NCBI GenBank assembly: GCA_946623195.1
Contig: CAMOQW010000085.1
Span: 1 to 5,760, forward strand
DNA: 5,760 nucleotides
Reading direction: 5' to 3'
DNA from: an uncultured Prevotella sp.
GTDB taxonomy: Bacteria; Bacteroidota; Bacteroidia; Bacteroidales; Bacteroidaceae
Shown here: in pieces, positions 1 through 5,760 of the stretch
Position numbering within the stretch: the stretch's first letter is position 1
How the letters are laid out: each line of letters opens with the position of its first letter
Translations under genes and position numbers: made by a program
The notes under the pieces: model-generated
Told to the model about the DNA's origin: nothing
Database searches by the model: none
What the model saw: only the letters and a program-made list of their open reading frames with translations

Positions 1-591
1 GACATCCGGAAGGGCGAGTTTGTCTCAATCATGGGAGCGTCGGGCTCTGGCAAGAGTACCTTATTAAATATATTAGGTATTCTGGATAACTACGACTCAG
101 GCAGTTACGAACTAGCGGGAGTGCCCATCTGGCATCTCTCGGAGACTCGCGCCGCAGAGTATCGCAACAAACTGATAGGTTTTATCTTCCAGTCGTTTAA
201 CTTGATCTCGTTCAAGACTGCCGTAGAAAATGTTGAGTTGCCGCTATTCTACCAAGGGGTGTCGCGCCGGAAGAGGCACACCCTTGCACTGGAATACTTG
301 GAACGGCTGGGACTGTTGGACTGGGCCGATCACTATCCCAACGAACTCTCGGGTGGTCAGCGCCAGCGTGTGGCCATTGCCCGTGCGCTGATTACCAAGC
401 CACAGATTATTCTGGCTGACGAACCGACCGGTGCCCTCGACTCGAAGACGTCGGTAGAGGTGATGCAACTGTTGAAACAACTGAATCAGGACGAGGGAAT
501 CACGCAGATTATCGTCACCCACGACCCTGGGGTGGCCGAGAAGACCAACCGCGTTATCCGCATCAAGGACGGACTTATAGAAAAGGAATAA
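1..591 (+). CDS. ABC transporter ATP-binding protein, MacB/LolD-type (5'-truncated)
   Basis: This is the cytoplasmic ATPase that powers the two permeases encoded just downstream. The reading frame is open from base 1, so the start lies outside the window. 196 codons are visible and roughly 25-30 N-terminal residues, including the expected A-loop aromatic, are missing. All other nucleotide-binding motifs are intact: Walker A GASGSGKST (34-60), Q-loop Gln (190-192), signature LSGGQ (346-360), Walker B IILADE (406-423) with catalytic Glu, D-loop ALDS right after it, and H-loop His in VTHD (520-522). The stretches around Walker A (STLLNILG) and after the signature (RQRVAIARAL) are typical of the MacB/LolD/FtsE exporter group rather than of importers. 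It ends at TAA 589-591, 18 nt before the first permease. No membrane segment is fused to it, unlike E. coli MacB. The ATPase assignment is very secure; the transported substrate is unknown. Confidence 0.96.
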   Translation, partial: DIRKGEFVSIMGASGSGKSTLLNILGILDNYDSGSYELAGVPIWHLSETRAAEYRNKLIGFIFQSFNLISFKTAVENVELPLFYQGVSRRKRHTLALEYLERLGLLDWADHYPNELSGGQRQRVAIARALITKPQIILADEPTGALDSKTSVEVMQLLKQLNQDEGITQIIVTHDPGVAEKTNRVIRIKDGLIEKE

Positions 592-609
592 GTCCAAAGC
601 ACAAAGAAT

Positions 610-1881
610 ATGATTGAACTGTTCAAGGAAATAGCACAAACAGCCCAGCGCAACAAGTTGCGTACAGCCCTGACGGGCTTCGCCGTAGCGTGGGGCATCT
701 TTATGCTCATCGTGCTTCTGGGAGCCGGCAACGGACTCATCAATGCCCAACTGCAGCAGTCGGACCGTTTCCTCTCCAACTCGATGGTGGTGTATGGCGG
801 CGAGACGTCGAAGGCCTATCAGGGACTGGCGGAAGGGCGCTCCGTCACGTTGAAAGACTACGACATTGCGGCAACCGCTCACGATTTCCCGGCGCATGTC
901 GACGAGGTGGGTGCCCAGCTCTACCAGTGGAGCCAGACCATCAGCCTGGGGCAGCAGTACCTGAGCACCTCGCTACAGGGCGTCTATCCCAACCACACCA
1001 AGATCGACAAGACCGAGTTGCTCTACGGACGCTTTATCAACGATATCGACCTGCGCGAGAAGCGAAAGGTCATCGTGCTCACCAACAAGCAGGCTAAGGA
1101 ACTGATGGACGGCACCCGTCACTCCTCGTCCGTTGCGTCTGTCATCGGCCAATATGTCAACGTAGGACCTTTCGCCTTCCGCGTCGTCGGACTGTTGAAG
1201 GAGGATGAGAACGGACGGGCCAACGCCATGATTCCCTATACCACGCTGAAGACCGTCTACAACAAGGGCAACGATGCCGGCCGCATTGAGTTCACCTTCC
1301 ACGGGTTGCCGACGGAACAGGCCAACGAAGACTTCGAAAAGTCGTATCGCCAGCGCATCAATGCCAACCATCAGGCACATCCTGAGGACGAGAGTGCCAT
1401 CTACCTCTGGAACCGCTTCACGCAGAACTTGCAGATGGAGACTGGTATCGGCATCATCCGCACGGCCCTCTGGATAGTCGGCTTGTTTACGCTGCTCAGC
1501 GGTATCGTGGGTGTCTCCAACATCATGCTTATCACCGTCAAAGAGCGCACCCACGAGTTTGGCATCCGCAAGGCCATCGGTGCCAAGCCATGGAACATCC
1601 TGCGACTCATCATCGTCGAGAGTGTCATCATCACCACCTTCTTCGGCTACATCGGTATGGTGCTGGGCGTGATAGCCAACGAGTATATGGATGCCACCAT
1701 CGGCCACGACACCATTGACACGGGACTCTTCAAGGCCACTATGTTCGTCAATCCCACCGTAGGGCTGGACGTCTGTTTCGAGGCCACGATGGTGATGGTC
1801 ATCGCCGGCACCATAGCAGGTCTCATTCCTGCTTTCAAGGCAAGTAGAATACGCCCCATCGAGGCATTAAGAGCAGATTAG
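610..1881 (+). CDS. FtsX/MacB-type ABC transporter permease 1
   Basis: Inner-membrane subunit of the exporter, 423 aa. Its layout is that of the MacB_PCD plus FtsX families: a cytoplasmic N-terminal helix, TM1 at about residues 20-42, a large periplasmic domain (about 45-275), then three C-terminal TM segments (about 284-308, 333-356, 390-410). The FtsX core is plain: GVSNIMLITVKERTHEFGIR (301-320), followed by KAIGAKPWNILRLIIVES, and the C-terminal PAFKASRIRPIEALRAD. These cytoplasmic loops are expected to contact the ATPase. It begins at the only in-frame ATG after the ATPase stop; the leader is A-rich and has no Shine-Dalgarno site, as is usual in Bacteroidota. It is homologous to the next gene: 19 of 30 residues match across TM1 (14-43 here, 18-47 there). 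The two probably form a heterodimer. It reads in the same frame as the ATPase, with one stop codon between them. Confidence 0.95.
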   Translation: MIELFKEIAQTAQRNKLRTALTGFAVAWGIFMLIVLLGAGNGLINAQLQQSDRFLSNSMVVYGGETSKAYQGLAEGRSVTLKDYDIAATAHDFPAHVDEVGAQLYQWSQTISLGQQYLSTSLQGVYPNHTKIDKTELLYGRFINDIDLREKRKVIVLTNKQAKELMDGTRHSSSVASVIGQYVNVGPFAFRVVGLLKEDENGRANAMIPYTTLKTVYNKGNDAGRIEFTFHGLPTEQANEDFEKSYRQRINANHQAHPEDESAIYLWNRFTQNLQMETGIGIIRTALWIVGLFTLLSGIVGVSNIMLITVKERTHEFGIRKAIGAKPWNILRLIIVESVIITTFFGYIGMVLGVIANEYMDATIGHDTIDTGLFKATMFVNPTVGLDVCFEATMVMVIAGTIAGLIPAFKASRIRPIEALRAD

Positions 1882-1884
1882 CAG

Positions 1885-3141
1885 ATGATGAGAATAGATT
1901 TAGATTCTTACCGCGAGATACTGGACACGCTGACGCGCAACAAGTCGCGCTCGTTCCTGACGGGCTTCGGCGTGTTCTGGGGCGTGTTTATGCTGGTGGC
2001 CCTCATCGGCGGCGGTCAGGGACTGAAGGAAATGCTGAACAAGAACTTCGACGGATTCGCCACCAACTCAGCCATGATATGGGCCCAGCAGACCACCAAG
2101 CCCTACAAGGGTTTCCGCAAGGGACGCTGGTGGGATATGGACTATAAGGACATTGACCGACTGAAGCAGCGCGTGCCTGAACTCGATGTGGTGGCTCCTG
2201 TGGTATTCATGCCTTGGAATGCAGGCAGTACGGCCTACTTCAGTGACCGCCGCATTTCAGCCAACGTGCAGGGCGTCACCCCCGACTATGCCCGAGTGGT
2301 AGGCCCTAGGATGTACTATGGTCGCTTCATCAATGAGATGGACATCCGACAGCACCGCAAGGTGTGCGTCATCGGCAAGAAAATCTACAAGACGCTGTTC
2401 AAGGAGGGTGGCGACCCCTGCGGGCGCAGCATCCGCATCGACTCTACCTACTACGAGGTGGTGGGTGTCGACTATAATACCTCGGGCATGAACTTCAACG
2501 GTTCCAACGACGAGAAGGTGGTGTTGCCGCTGACCTTGATGCAACAGGCTTACAACCTGGGCAATGTGGTGGGCCTGATAGCCGTCACATGTCGCGAAGG
2601 TGTGGTCATGTCGGACATCACCCAGCGGATGCGCGAGACCATAGCCCGAGCCCACTATGTAGATCCTACCGACGAGCGGGGCGTTATGGTGTTCAATACC
2701 GAGGTGCTGTTCCAGCTGCTCGACAATCTCTTCCGGGGTGTCAACTTCCTCATCTGGCTCGTGGGCCTGGGAACACTGTTGGCCGGAGCCATCGGAGTCA
2801 GCAACATCATGATGGTGACGGTGCGTGAGCGGACCACCGAGATAGGCATCCGACGGGCCATCGGCGCTACGCCGCGCATGATACTCTCGCAGATTATCTC
2901 AGAGAGCATCGTGCTCACCCTGGTGGCGGGCATGAGTGGCATCCTCTTCGGGGTGCTCATTCTTCAGATGCTGGAGGTGGGCAATACGGAGGACGGCATT
3001 GTGGTAGCCCATTTCCAGGTGCACTTCTGGACGGCCATCTTTGCCGCCTTGGTGGTCTCGCTGATGGGCGTCCTGGCCGGTCTGGCTCCTGCTGCCCGTG
3101 CCATGAGCATCAAACCCGTCGATGCCATGCGCGACGAGTGA
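1885..3141 (+). CDS. FtsX/MacB-type ABC transporter permease 2
   Basis: Second inner-membrane permease, 418 aa, with the same fold as its neighbour: TM1 at about residues 24-46, a periplasmic MacB_PCD domain (about 50-280), and TM segments near 286-311, 334-360 and 381-403. The FtsX signature GVSNIMMVTVRERTTEIGIR (304-323) is followed by RAIGATPRMILSQIISES, and the end is PAARAMSIKPVDAMRDE. The periplasmic domain shares the GRFIN(D/E)xD(I/L)R block with permease 1 (146-155 here, 140-149 there) but is otherwise well diverged. It carries three periplasmic cysteines (161, 179, 235) that permease 1 lacks. Only 3 nt separate it from the preceding stop, so translation is probably coupled. The gene starts with two ATG codons (1885 and 1888); the first is taken, but the second cannot be excluded. 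It ends in a tandem stop, TGA TAA. Partner of the ATPase and permease 1; substrate unknown. Confidence 0.95.
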   Translation: MMRIDLDSYREILDTLTRNKSRSFLTGFGVFWGVFMLVALIGGGQGLKEMLNKNFDGFATNSAMIWAQQTTKPYKGFRKGRWWDMDYKDIDRLKQRVPELDVVAPVVFMPWNAGSTAYFSDRRISANVQGVTPDYARVVGPRMYYGRFINEMDIRQHRKVCVIGKKIYKTLFKEGGDPCGRSIRIDSTYYEVVGVDYNTSGMNFNGSNDEKVVLPLTLMQQAYNLGNVVGLIAVTCREGVVMSDITQRMRETIARAHYVDPTDERGVMVFNTEVLFQLLDNLFRGVNFLIWLVGLGTLLAGAIGVSNIMMVTVRERTTEIGIRRAIGATPRMILSQIISESIVLTLVAGMSGILFGVLILQMLEVGNTEDGIVVAHFQVHFWTAIFAALVVSLMGVLAGLAPAARAMSIKPVDAMRDE

Positions 3142-3180
3142 TAAATCGTAATAACGTAACAACAAATACAATCCAACAAT
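3142..3180 (+). other. A-rich spacer and translation leader between permease 2 and adaptor
   Basis: This is the largest gap inside the operon (39 nt). It opens with TAA in frame with the preceding TGA, contains a further in-frame TAA at 3157-3159, and is A/C-rich up to the adaptor ATG. There is no Shine-Dalgarno match. That fits Bacteroidota starts, where an A-rich, unstructured leader rather than anti-SD pairing supports initiation. I found no Bacteroidota-type promoter (a TAnnTTTG -7 box) and no hairpin, so it is read as a leader and not as an internal transcription boundary. Confidence 0.6.
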
Positions 3181-4293
3181 ATGAAAAAGTACAGCAAACT
3201 GATCATTGCAGCCGTCATCGCAATGATTTTCATCGGCACCTTCGTCTTCCTCTGGCAGAAGTCACAGCCGCAAGAGGTGGAGTACAATGAGTTTGTACCC
3301 GCCATCAACGAGGTCAAGAAGACCACCATCATCACGGGGAAGATTGAGCCCCGCAACGAGGTGAACGTAAAACCGCAGATCAGCGGCATCATCACCGAAC
3401 TGCTCAAGGAACCGGGCGACTATGTCAACCAGGGCGACGTGATAGCTAAGGTGAAGGTGATTCCCGACATGGGGCAGCTCTCCTCGGCTGAGGCCCGCGT
3501 ACGACTGGCAGACATCAATCTGCAACAGGCTAAGGTGGACTATGACCGCGAGAAGAACCTCTTCGACCAGAAGTTGGTGTCGGCTGACGAGTATGACAAA
3601 GTGCGCAAAGCGCTGAGTCAGGCCAAGGAGGAGGTCGTGGCCGCCCAAGATGCCTTGCAGGTAGTTCGCGACGGAGTGTCGAAGTCGAACGCCTCGGCTT
3701 CCTCAACGCTCATCCGTTCCACCATCAGCGGTGTCATCCTCGATATTCCCGTCAAGGTGGGTAATTCGGTCATCAACAGCAATACGTTCAATGATGGTAC
3801 CACCATTGCGTCAGTGGCCAACATGAACGACCTCATCTTCCGAGGTAACATCGACGAGACGGAAGTGGGCCAGTTGGTCGGCGGCATGCCCATGAAGATT
3901 ACCATCGGCGCCATGCAGGACCTGAAGTTCGATGCCGCCTTGGAGTATATCTCGCCGAAGGCTGTCGAATCAAATGGTGCCAACCAGTTTGAAATCAAGG
4001 CTGCCGTCAAGGTGGCCAAGGGCGACAAAATCCGGTCGGGCTATTCGGCCAATGCGGAAATCGTGCTGGCCTCTGTCCAGAAGGCGCTCATCATTCCTGA
4101 AAGTGCTATCGAGTTCAGCGGCGACTCTACCTTCGTCTATGTGCTTGTCGGTTCTGCCGACAAGAAAACCTACGAACGACGCCACGTCGAGACGGGTCTC
4201 TCGGATGGTGTCAACATTGAGATTAAGAAGGGCCTCACCAAGAAGGACAAGGTGCGCGGCCCGCAGAAAGTCACTGAAACCAAGGAGGATTAA
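3181..4293 (+). CDS. Periplasmic adaptor (membrane fusion) protein, MacA/AcrA/HlyD-type
   Basis: 370 aa. It links the inner-membrane permeases to the outer-membrane channel. One N-terminal TM anchor (about residues 7-25, after MKKYSK) leaves the rest in the periplasm. Domains follow the family order: first half of the lipoyl domain (about 58-93, with VKPQISGIITELL and PGDYVNQGDVIAKV), an alpha-helical hairpin (about 98-168), the second lipoyl half (about 176-213, RSTISGVILDIPVKVGNSV), a beta-barrel (about 215-298), and a membrane-proximal domain (about 300-365). The hairpin carries R123-x3-L127-x6-S134, the RLS motif known from AcrA and MacA as the TolC-contact tip. The anchor is a true TM helix with no lipobox cysteine. 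The C-terminus is short and highly charged. It lies 39 nt after permease 2 and 4 nt before the channel gene, as expected for one complex. Confidence 0.95.
   Translation: MKKYSKLIIAAVIAMIFIGTFVFLWQKSQPQEVEYNEFVPAINEVKKTTIITGKIEPRNEVNVKPQISGIITELLKEPGDYVNQGDVIAKVKVIPDMGQLSSAEARVRLADINLQQAKVDYDREKNLFDQKLVSADEYDKVRKALSQAKEEVVAAQDALQVVRDGVSKSNASASSTLIRSTISGVILDIPVKVGNSVINSNTFNDGTTIASVANMNDLIFRGNIDETEVGQLVGGMPMKITIGAMQDLKFDAALEYISPKAVESNGANQFEIKAAVKVAKGDKIRSGYSANAEIVLASVQKALIIPESAIEFSGDSTFVYVLVGSADKKTYERRHVETGLSDGVNIEIKKGLTKKDKVRGPQKVTETKED
4282..4288 (+). promoter_or_regulatory. Shine-Dalgarno-like AAGGAGG ahead of the TolC-family gene
   Basis: AAGGAGG is a full match to the 16S anti-SD core and ends 9 nt before the ATG at 4298. 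It is the only SD-like site at any start in this window. It lies inside the last adaptor codons (Lys-Glu-Asp), so it may simply be coding sequence: the same heptamer occurs inside genes at 1198, 2401 and 3625, where no start is in use. It does support 4298 as the start of the channel gene over any upstream ATG. Confidence 0.5.
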
Positions 4294-4297
4294 ACCC

Positions 4298-5635
4298 ATG
4301 CGCAACCGTTTAGTATGCTGTGGTATTACCACAGCCCTCATCGCTCTCGCCGTCCTGCCTGCCAACGCTCAGCAGCCCTGGACGCTCCGCCAGTGTGCCG
4401 ACTATGCCGTCAGCCACAACATCAGTATCCAACAGCGCCAGAACCAGCGCCAACAGTGGGAACTGCAACTCTCTACGGTCCGCAACAGCCGGTTGCCAGA
4501 CCTGAATGGCTCAGTCGGAGAGAATCTCTCCTTTGGTAGAGCACAGACACAGGATGGTACGTATGCGAACCGCAATACCAATAATACGTCTTTTGGCATC
4601 AGCACCAGCGTTCCGCTGTTTACGGGATTCCAGATTCCCAACCAAATCAAACTTAACCAACTGAATCTCGAAGCGGCAACACAGGACTTGGAGAAGGCAC
4701 GCAACGACATCAGGATGCAGGTGGCCAAGAGCTATGTGCAGATACTATACGACATGGAGATAGCCGACGTAGCGCATCGCCAGATAGCCATTGACTCAGC
4801 ACAGGTGGCACGCCTTGACGCCTTCGTCAGAAACGGTAAAGCCAGCCAGGCAGACCTCTCACAGCAGCAGGCTACGCTGGCACAAGCCAGGCTCACCGCA
4901 ACGCAGGCCGACAATGCTCAGGCACTCTCTTTGCTGACTTTGTCGCAGTTGCTGGAACTGCCTTCTCCGGAGGGCTTTTCCATCGTGCGCCCTGCGATAG
5001 ACGGCCCAGTCGATCAGGGTATCTCTGCCACCACACCGGATGCCATCTATGCCGAAGCGCTCGCCATTAAACCTGAGGTACAGGCCGAACAGCTGCGCCT
5101 GTCGGCTGCTGAGCGCAATATCGACATTGCAAAGTCGGCTTTGTATCCTAAACTCAATTTCAACGCAGGTATCCAGTCCAACTATTACAAAACCAGTGGC
5201 TTGCCGGCAGATGCTTTCTTTACTCAGCTGAAGAACAATTTTGCCCAGTATTTGGGCTTTTCGCTCAACGTACCTATCTTCACCCGCTTCCAGACGCGCA
5301 ACAACATCCGTTCGGCCCGACTGGAACGTGCCAACCAACTGTTGGCACTGGAGGATGTGAAGAAGACACTCTACAAGGAAATTCAGCAGGTGTACTACAA
5401 TGCCCTTGCGGCTCAGTCGAAATATGAGAGTAGCCGGGCCGCTACGATCTCAGCCCGAGATGCCTTCGCACTGATGCAGGCCAAGTATGAGAACGGAAAG
5501 GCAACCATCACTGAGTTCAATGAGTCGAAGAACAACTACCTGAAGTCGGAGAGCAATCTGGTTCAGGCTCGTTACGAATTTCTCTACCAGTCGGCTCTCC
5601 TTAATTTCTATCAGGGCAAGGAACTGAACTTCTGA
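4298..5635 (+). CDS. TolC-family outer-membrane efflux channel
   Basis: 445 aa precursor; it forms the trimeric outer-membrane duct for the exporter. Residues 1-24 are a signal peptide (MRNR, a hydrophobic stretch, then PANA|QQ), leaving a mature protein of about 421 aa. It has the two OEP repeats of the family. Matching points in each half are PDLNG/YPKLNF (about 67 and 284), SVPLFTGFQ/NVPIFTRFQ (104 and 324), and the helical-hairpin tips RNGKAS/ENGKAT (178 and 398). Long Q/A-rich amphipathic helices (about 120-215 and 335-430) build the periplasmic barrel. The C-terminal residue is Phe, common for outer-membrane proteins. Start: an in-frame ATG exists at 3932, but that extension lies out of frame within the adaptor gene, is Arg/Ser/Pro-rich, and would bury the signal peptide, so 4298 is chosen. 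It sits 4 nt after the adaptor stop and is the last gene of the operon. Confidence 0.95.
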   Translation: MRNRLVCCGITTALIALAVLPANAQQPWTLRQCADYAVSHNISIQQRQNQRQQWELQLSTVRNSRLPDLNGSVGENLSFGRAQTQDGTYANRNTNNTSFGISTSVPLFTGFQIPNQIKLNQLNLEAATQDLEKARNDIRMQVAKSYVQILYDMEIADVAHRQIAIDSAQVARLDAFVRNGKASQADLSQQQATLAQARLTATQADNAQALSLLTLSQLLELPSPEGFSIVRPAIDGPVDQGISATTPDAIYAEALAIKPEVQAEQLRLSAAERNIDIAKSALYPKLNFNAGIQSNYYKTSGLPADAFFTQLKNNFAQYLGFSLNVPIFTRFQTRNNIRSARLERANQLLALEDVKKTLYKEIQQVYYNALAAQSKYESSRAATISARDAFALMQAKYENGKATITEFNESKNNYLKSESNLVQARYEFLYQSALLNFYQGKELNF

Positions 5636-5656
5636 GTCGTCTCGCCGCCTACGAGG

Positions 5657-5692
5657 TTACGGCTCACTCGTGACGAGCTGTAATCTTGTTTT
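5657..5692 (+). terminator. Rho-independent terminator of the export operon
   Basis: The arms TTACGGCTC (5657-5665) and GAGCTGTAA (5675-5683) pair over 9 positions with one G-U wobble, around a 9-nt loop (5666-5674). The run TCTTGTTTT (5684-5692) follows at once. It lies 21 nt past the TolC-family stop, the right place for the end of this transcript. The loop holds CTCG-TGA-CGAG (5667-5677), which could form a shorter competing hairpin. No folding energy was computed. Confidence 0.7.
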
Positions 5693-5707
5693 AAATTGGT
5701 AAAACAA
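5686..5707. repeat. Perfect 8-bp inverted repeat, 6-nt spacer
   Basis: TTGTTTTA (5686-5693) and TAAAACAA (5700-5707) are exact reverse complements around the spacer AATTGG. The left arm overlaps the U-tract of the terminator. The size and symmetry resemble a protein-binding dyad, but in A/T-rich DNA such a repeat can arise by chance and no promoter is visible beside it. Confidence 0.4.
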
Positions 5708-5735
5708 ATTATCTGTAATAAAAGAACTCTATCAT

Positions 5736-5760
5736 AAAAAAAAGAGCAACACCCGATAGG
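5736..5760 (-). terminator. Probable half of a terminator cut by the window edge
   Basis: Eight A residues (5736-5743) are followed by GAGCAACACCC, GATA and then GG at the last bases. On the minus strand this reads as a GC-containing arm (GGGTGTTGCTC) ending in eight T residues, the usual 3' half of an intrinsic terminator. CCC-GATA-GG looks like the closing of the loop. If bases beyond 5760 continue GTGTTGCTC, it is a full hairpin and would end a convergent minus-strand gene, possibly working in both directions. Only two base pairs of the stem are inside the window. Confidence 0.35.

Noticed and set aside
244..897. Minus-strand open frame of 217 codons under the ATPase and permease 1
   Set aside because: It runs across two conserved plus-strand genes and their junction, and its product shows no recognisable motif. 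It is a codon-bias shadow.
973..1707. Minus-strand open frame of 244 codons under permease 1
   Set aside because: It is antisense to a well-supported FtsX-type gene. Its Asp/Val/Leu-rich product is what reverse-complemented ATC and GAC codons give, and it shows no domain or sensible start context.
3142..3180. Possible internal promoter before the adaptor gene
   Set aside because: No TAnnTTTG-like -7 element or TTTG-like -33 element is visible in the 39 nt; it is adequately explained as an A-rich translation leader.
3932..4297. N-terminal extension of the channel gene into the adaptor gene
   Set aside because: Out-of-frame Arg/Ser/Pro-rich translation of adaptor codons; the true N-terminus is the signal peptide starting at 4298.
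4311..4322. Cys-Cys near the channel N-terminus as a lipoprotein site
   Set aside because: The cysteines (residues 7-8) precede the hydrophobic core and do not sit in an L-x-x-C lipobox at its end; the PANA|QQ signal peptidase I site fits better.
4859..5338. Minus-strand open frame of 159 codons under the TolC-family gene
   Set aside because: Antisense to the conserved OEP repeats, with no motif and no matching operon context.
5693..5735. Possible promoter in the A/T-rich stretch after the terminator
   Set aside because: Strings such as TAATTTG on the minus strand are one base short of the Bacteroidota -7 consensus and have no partner -33 element at the right distance; not strong enough to call.
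5729..5759. CTATC...GATAG inverted repeat at the window end
   Set aside because: Only 5 bp with a 21-nt gap in low-complexity DNA; the half-terminator explains the region better.
1..5760. CRISPR array, tRNA/rRNA, insertion sequence or riboswitch
   Set aside because: No direct repeat array, RNA gene core, transposase or aptamer-like leader was found; nearly all the window is five contiguous protein genes.

Overview
The window holds one tightly packed plus-strand operon that encodes a complete tripartite ABC efflux/export machine of the MacAB-TolC type. It then runs into a short A/T-rich intergenic stretch. The coding style suggests a member of the Bacteroidota, most likely Bacteroidales (Prevotella/Bacteroides-like). 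The reasons are A-rich leaders without Shine-Dalgarno sites ahead of three of the four visible starts, the gene set and its order, and the protein sequence style. This is inference from sequence feel; no marker gene is present.

Layout: (1) 1-591, the ABC ATPase, cut off at its 5' end by the window edge; (2) 610-1881 and (3) 1885-3141, two homologous but clearly different FtsX/MacB-type permeases in tandem; (4) 3181-4293, a membrane-anchored periplasmic adaptor of the MacA/AcrA/HlyD kind; (5) 4298-5635, a TolC-family outer-membrane channel with a signal peptide; (6) 5636-5760, non-coding: a rho-independent terminator, an 8-bp perfect inverted repeat just behind it, and at the very end what looks like one half of a second terminator. 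Gaps between genes are 18, 3, 39 and 4 nt, so a single transcript is expected. Its promoter and any regulator lie upstream of the window.

How the parts work together (family knowledge): the ATPase dimer drives a pair of FtsX-type permeases, which move substrate by mechanotransmission in the periplasm rather than by classic alternating access. The adaptor hexamer bridges the permease to the TolC-like trimer, giving an exit path across the outer membrane. Here the ATPase is a separate protein and there are two unlike permeases, so the inner-membrane unit is probably a LolCDE-like heterodimer rather than the fused MacB homodimer. The substrate cannot be read from the sequence.

Nothing here looks like an undescribed system; the operon type is widespread in Bacteroidota. 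The points worth a second look are the split, heteromeric permease design with ATPase and permeases in one reading frame separated by single stops, the recognisable docking motifs on adaptor and channel, a start-site trap for the channel gene, and the palindromes in the 3' intergenic region.
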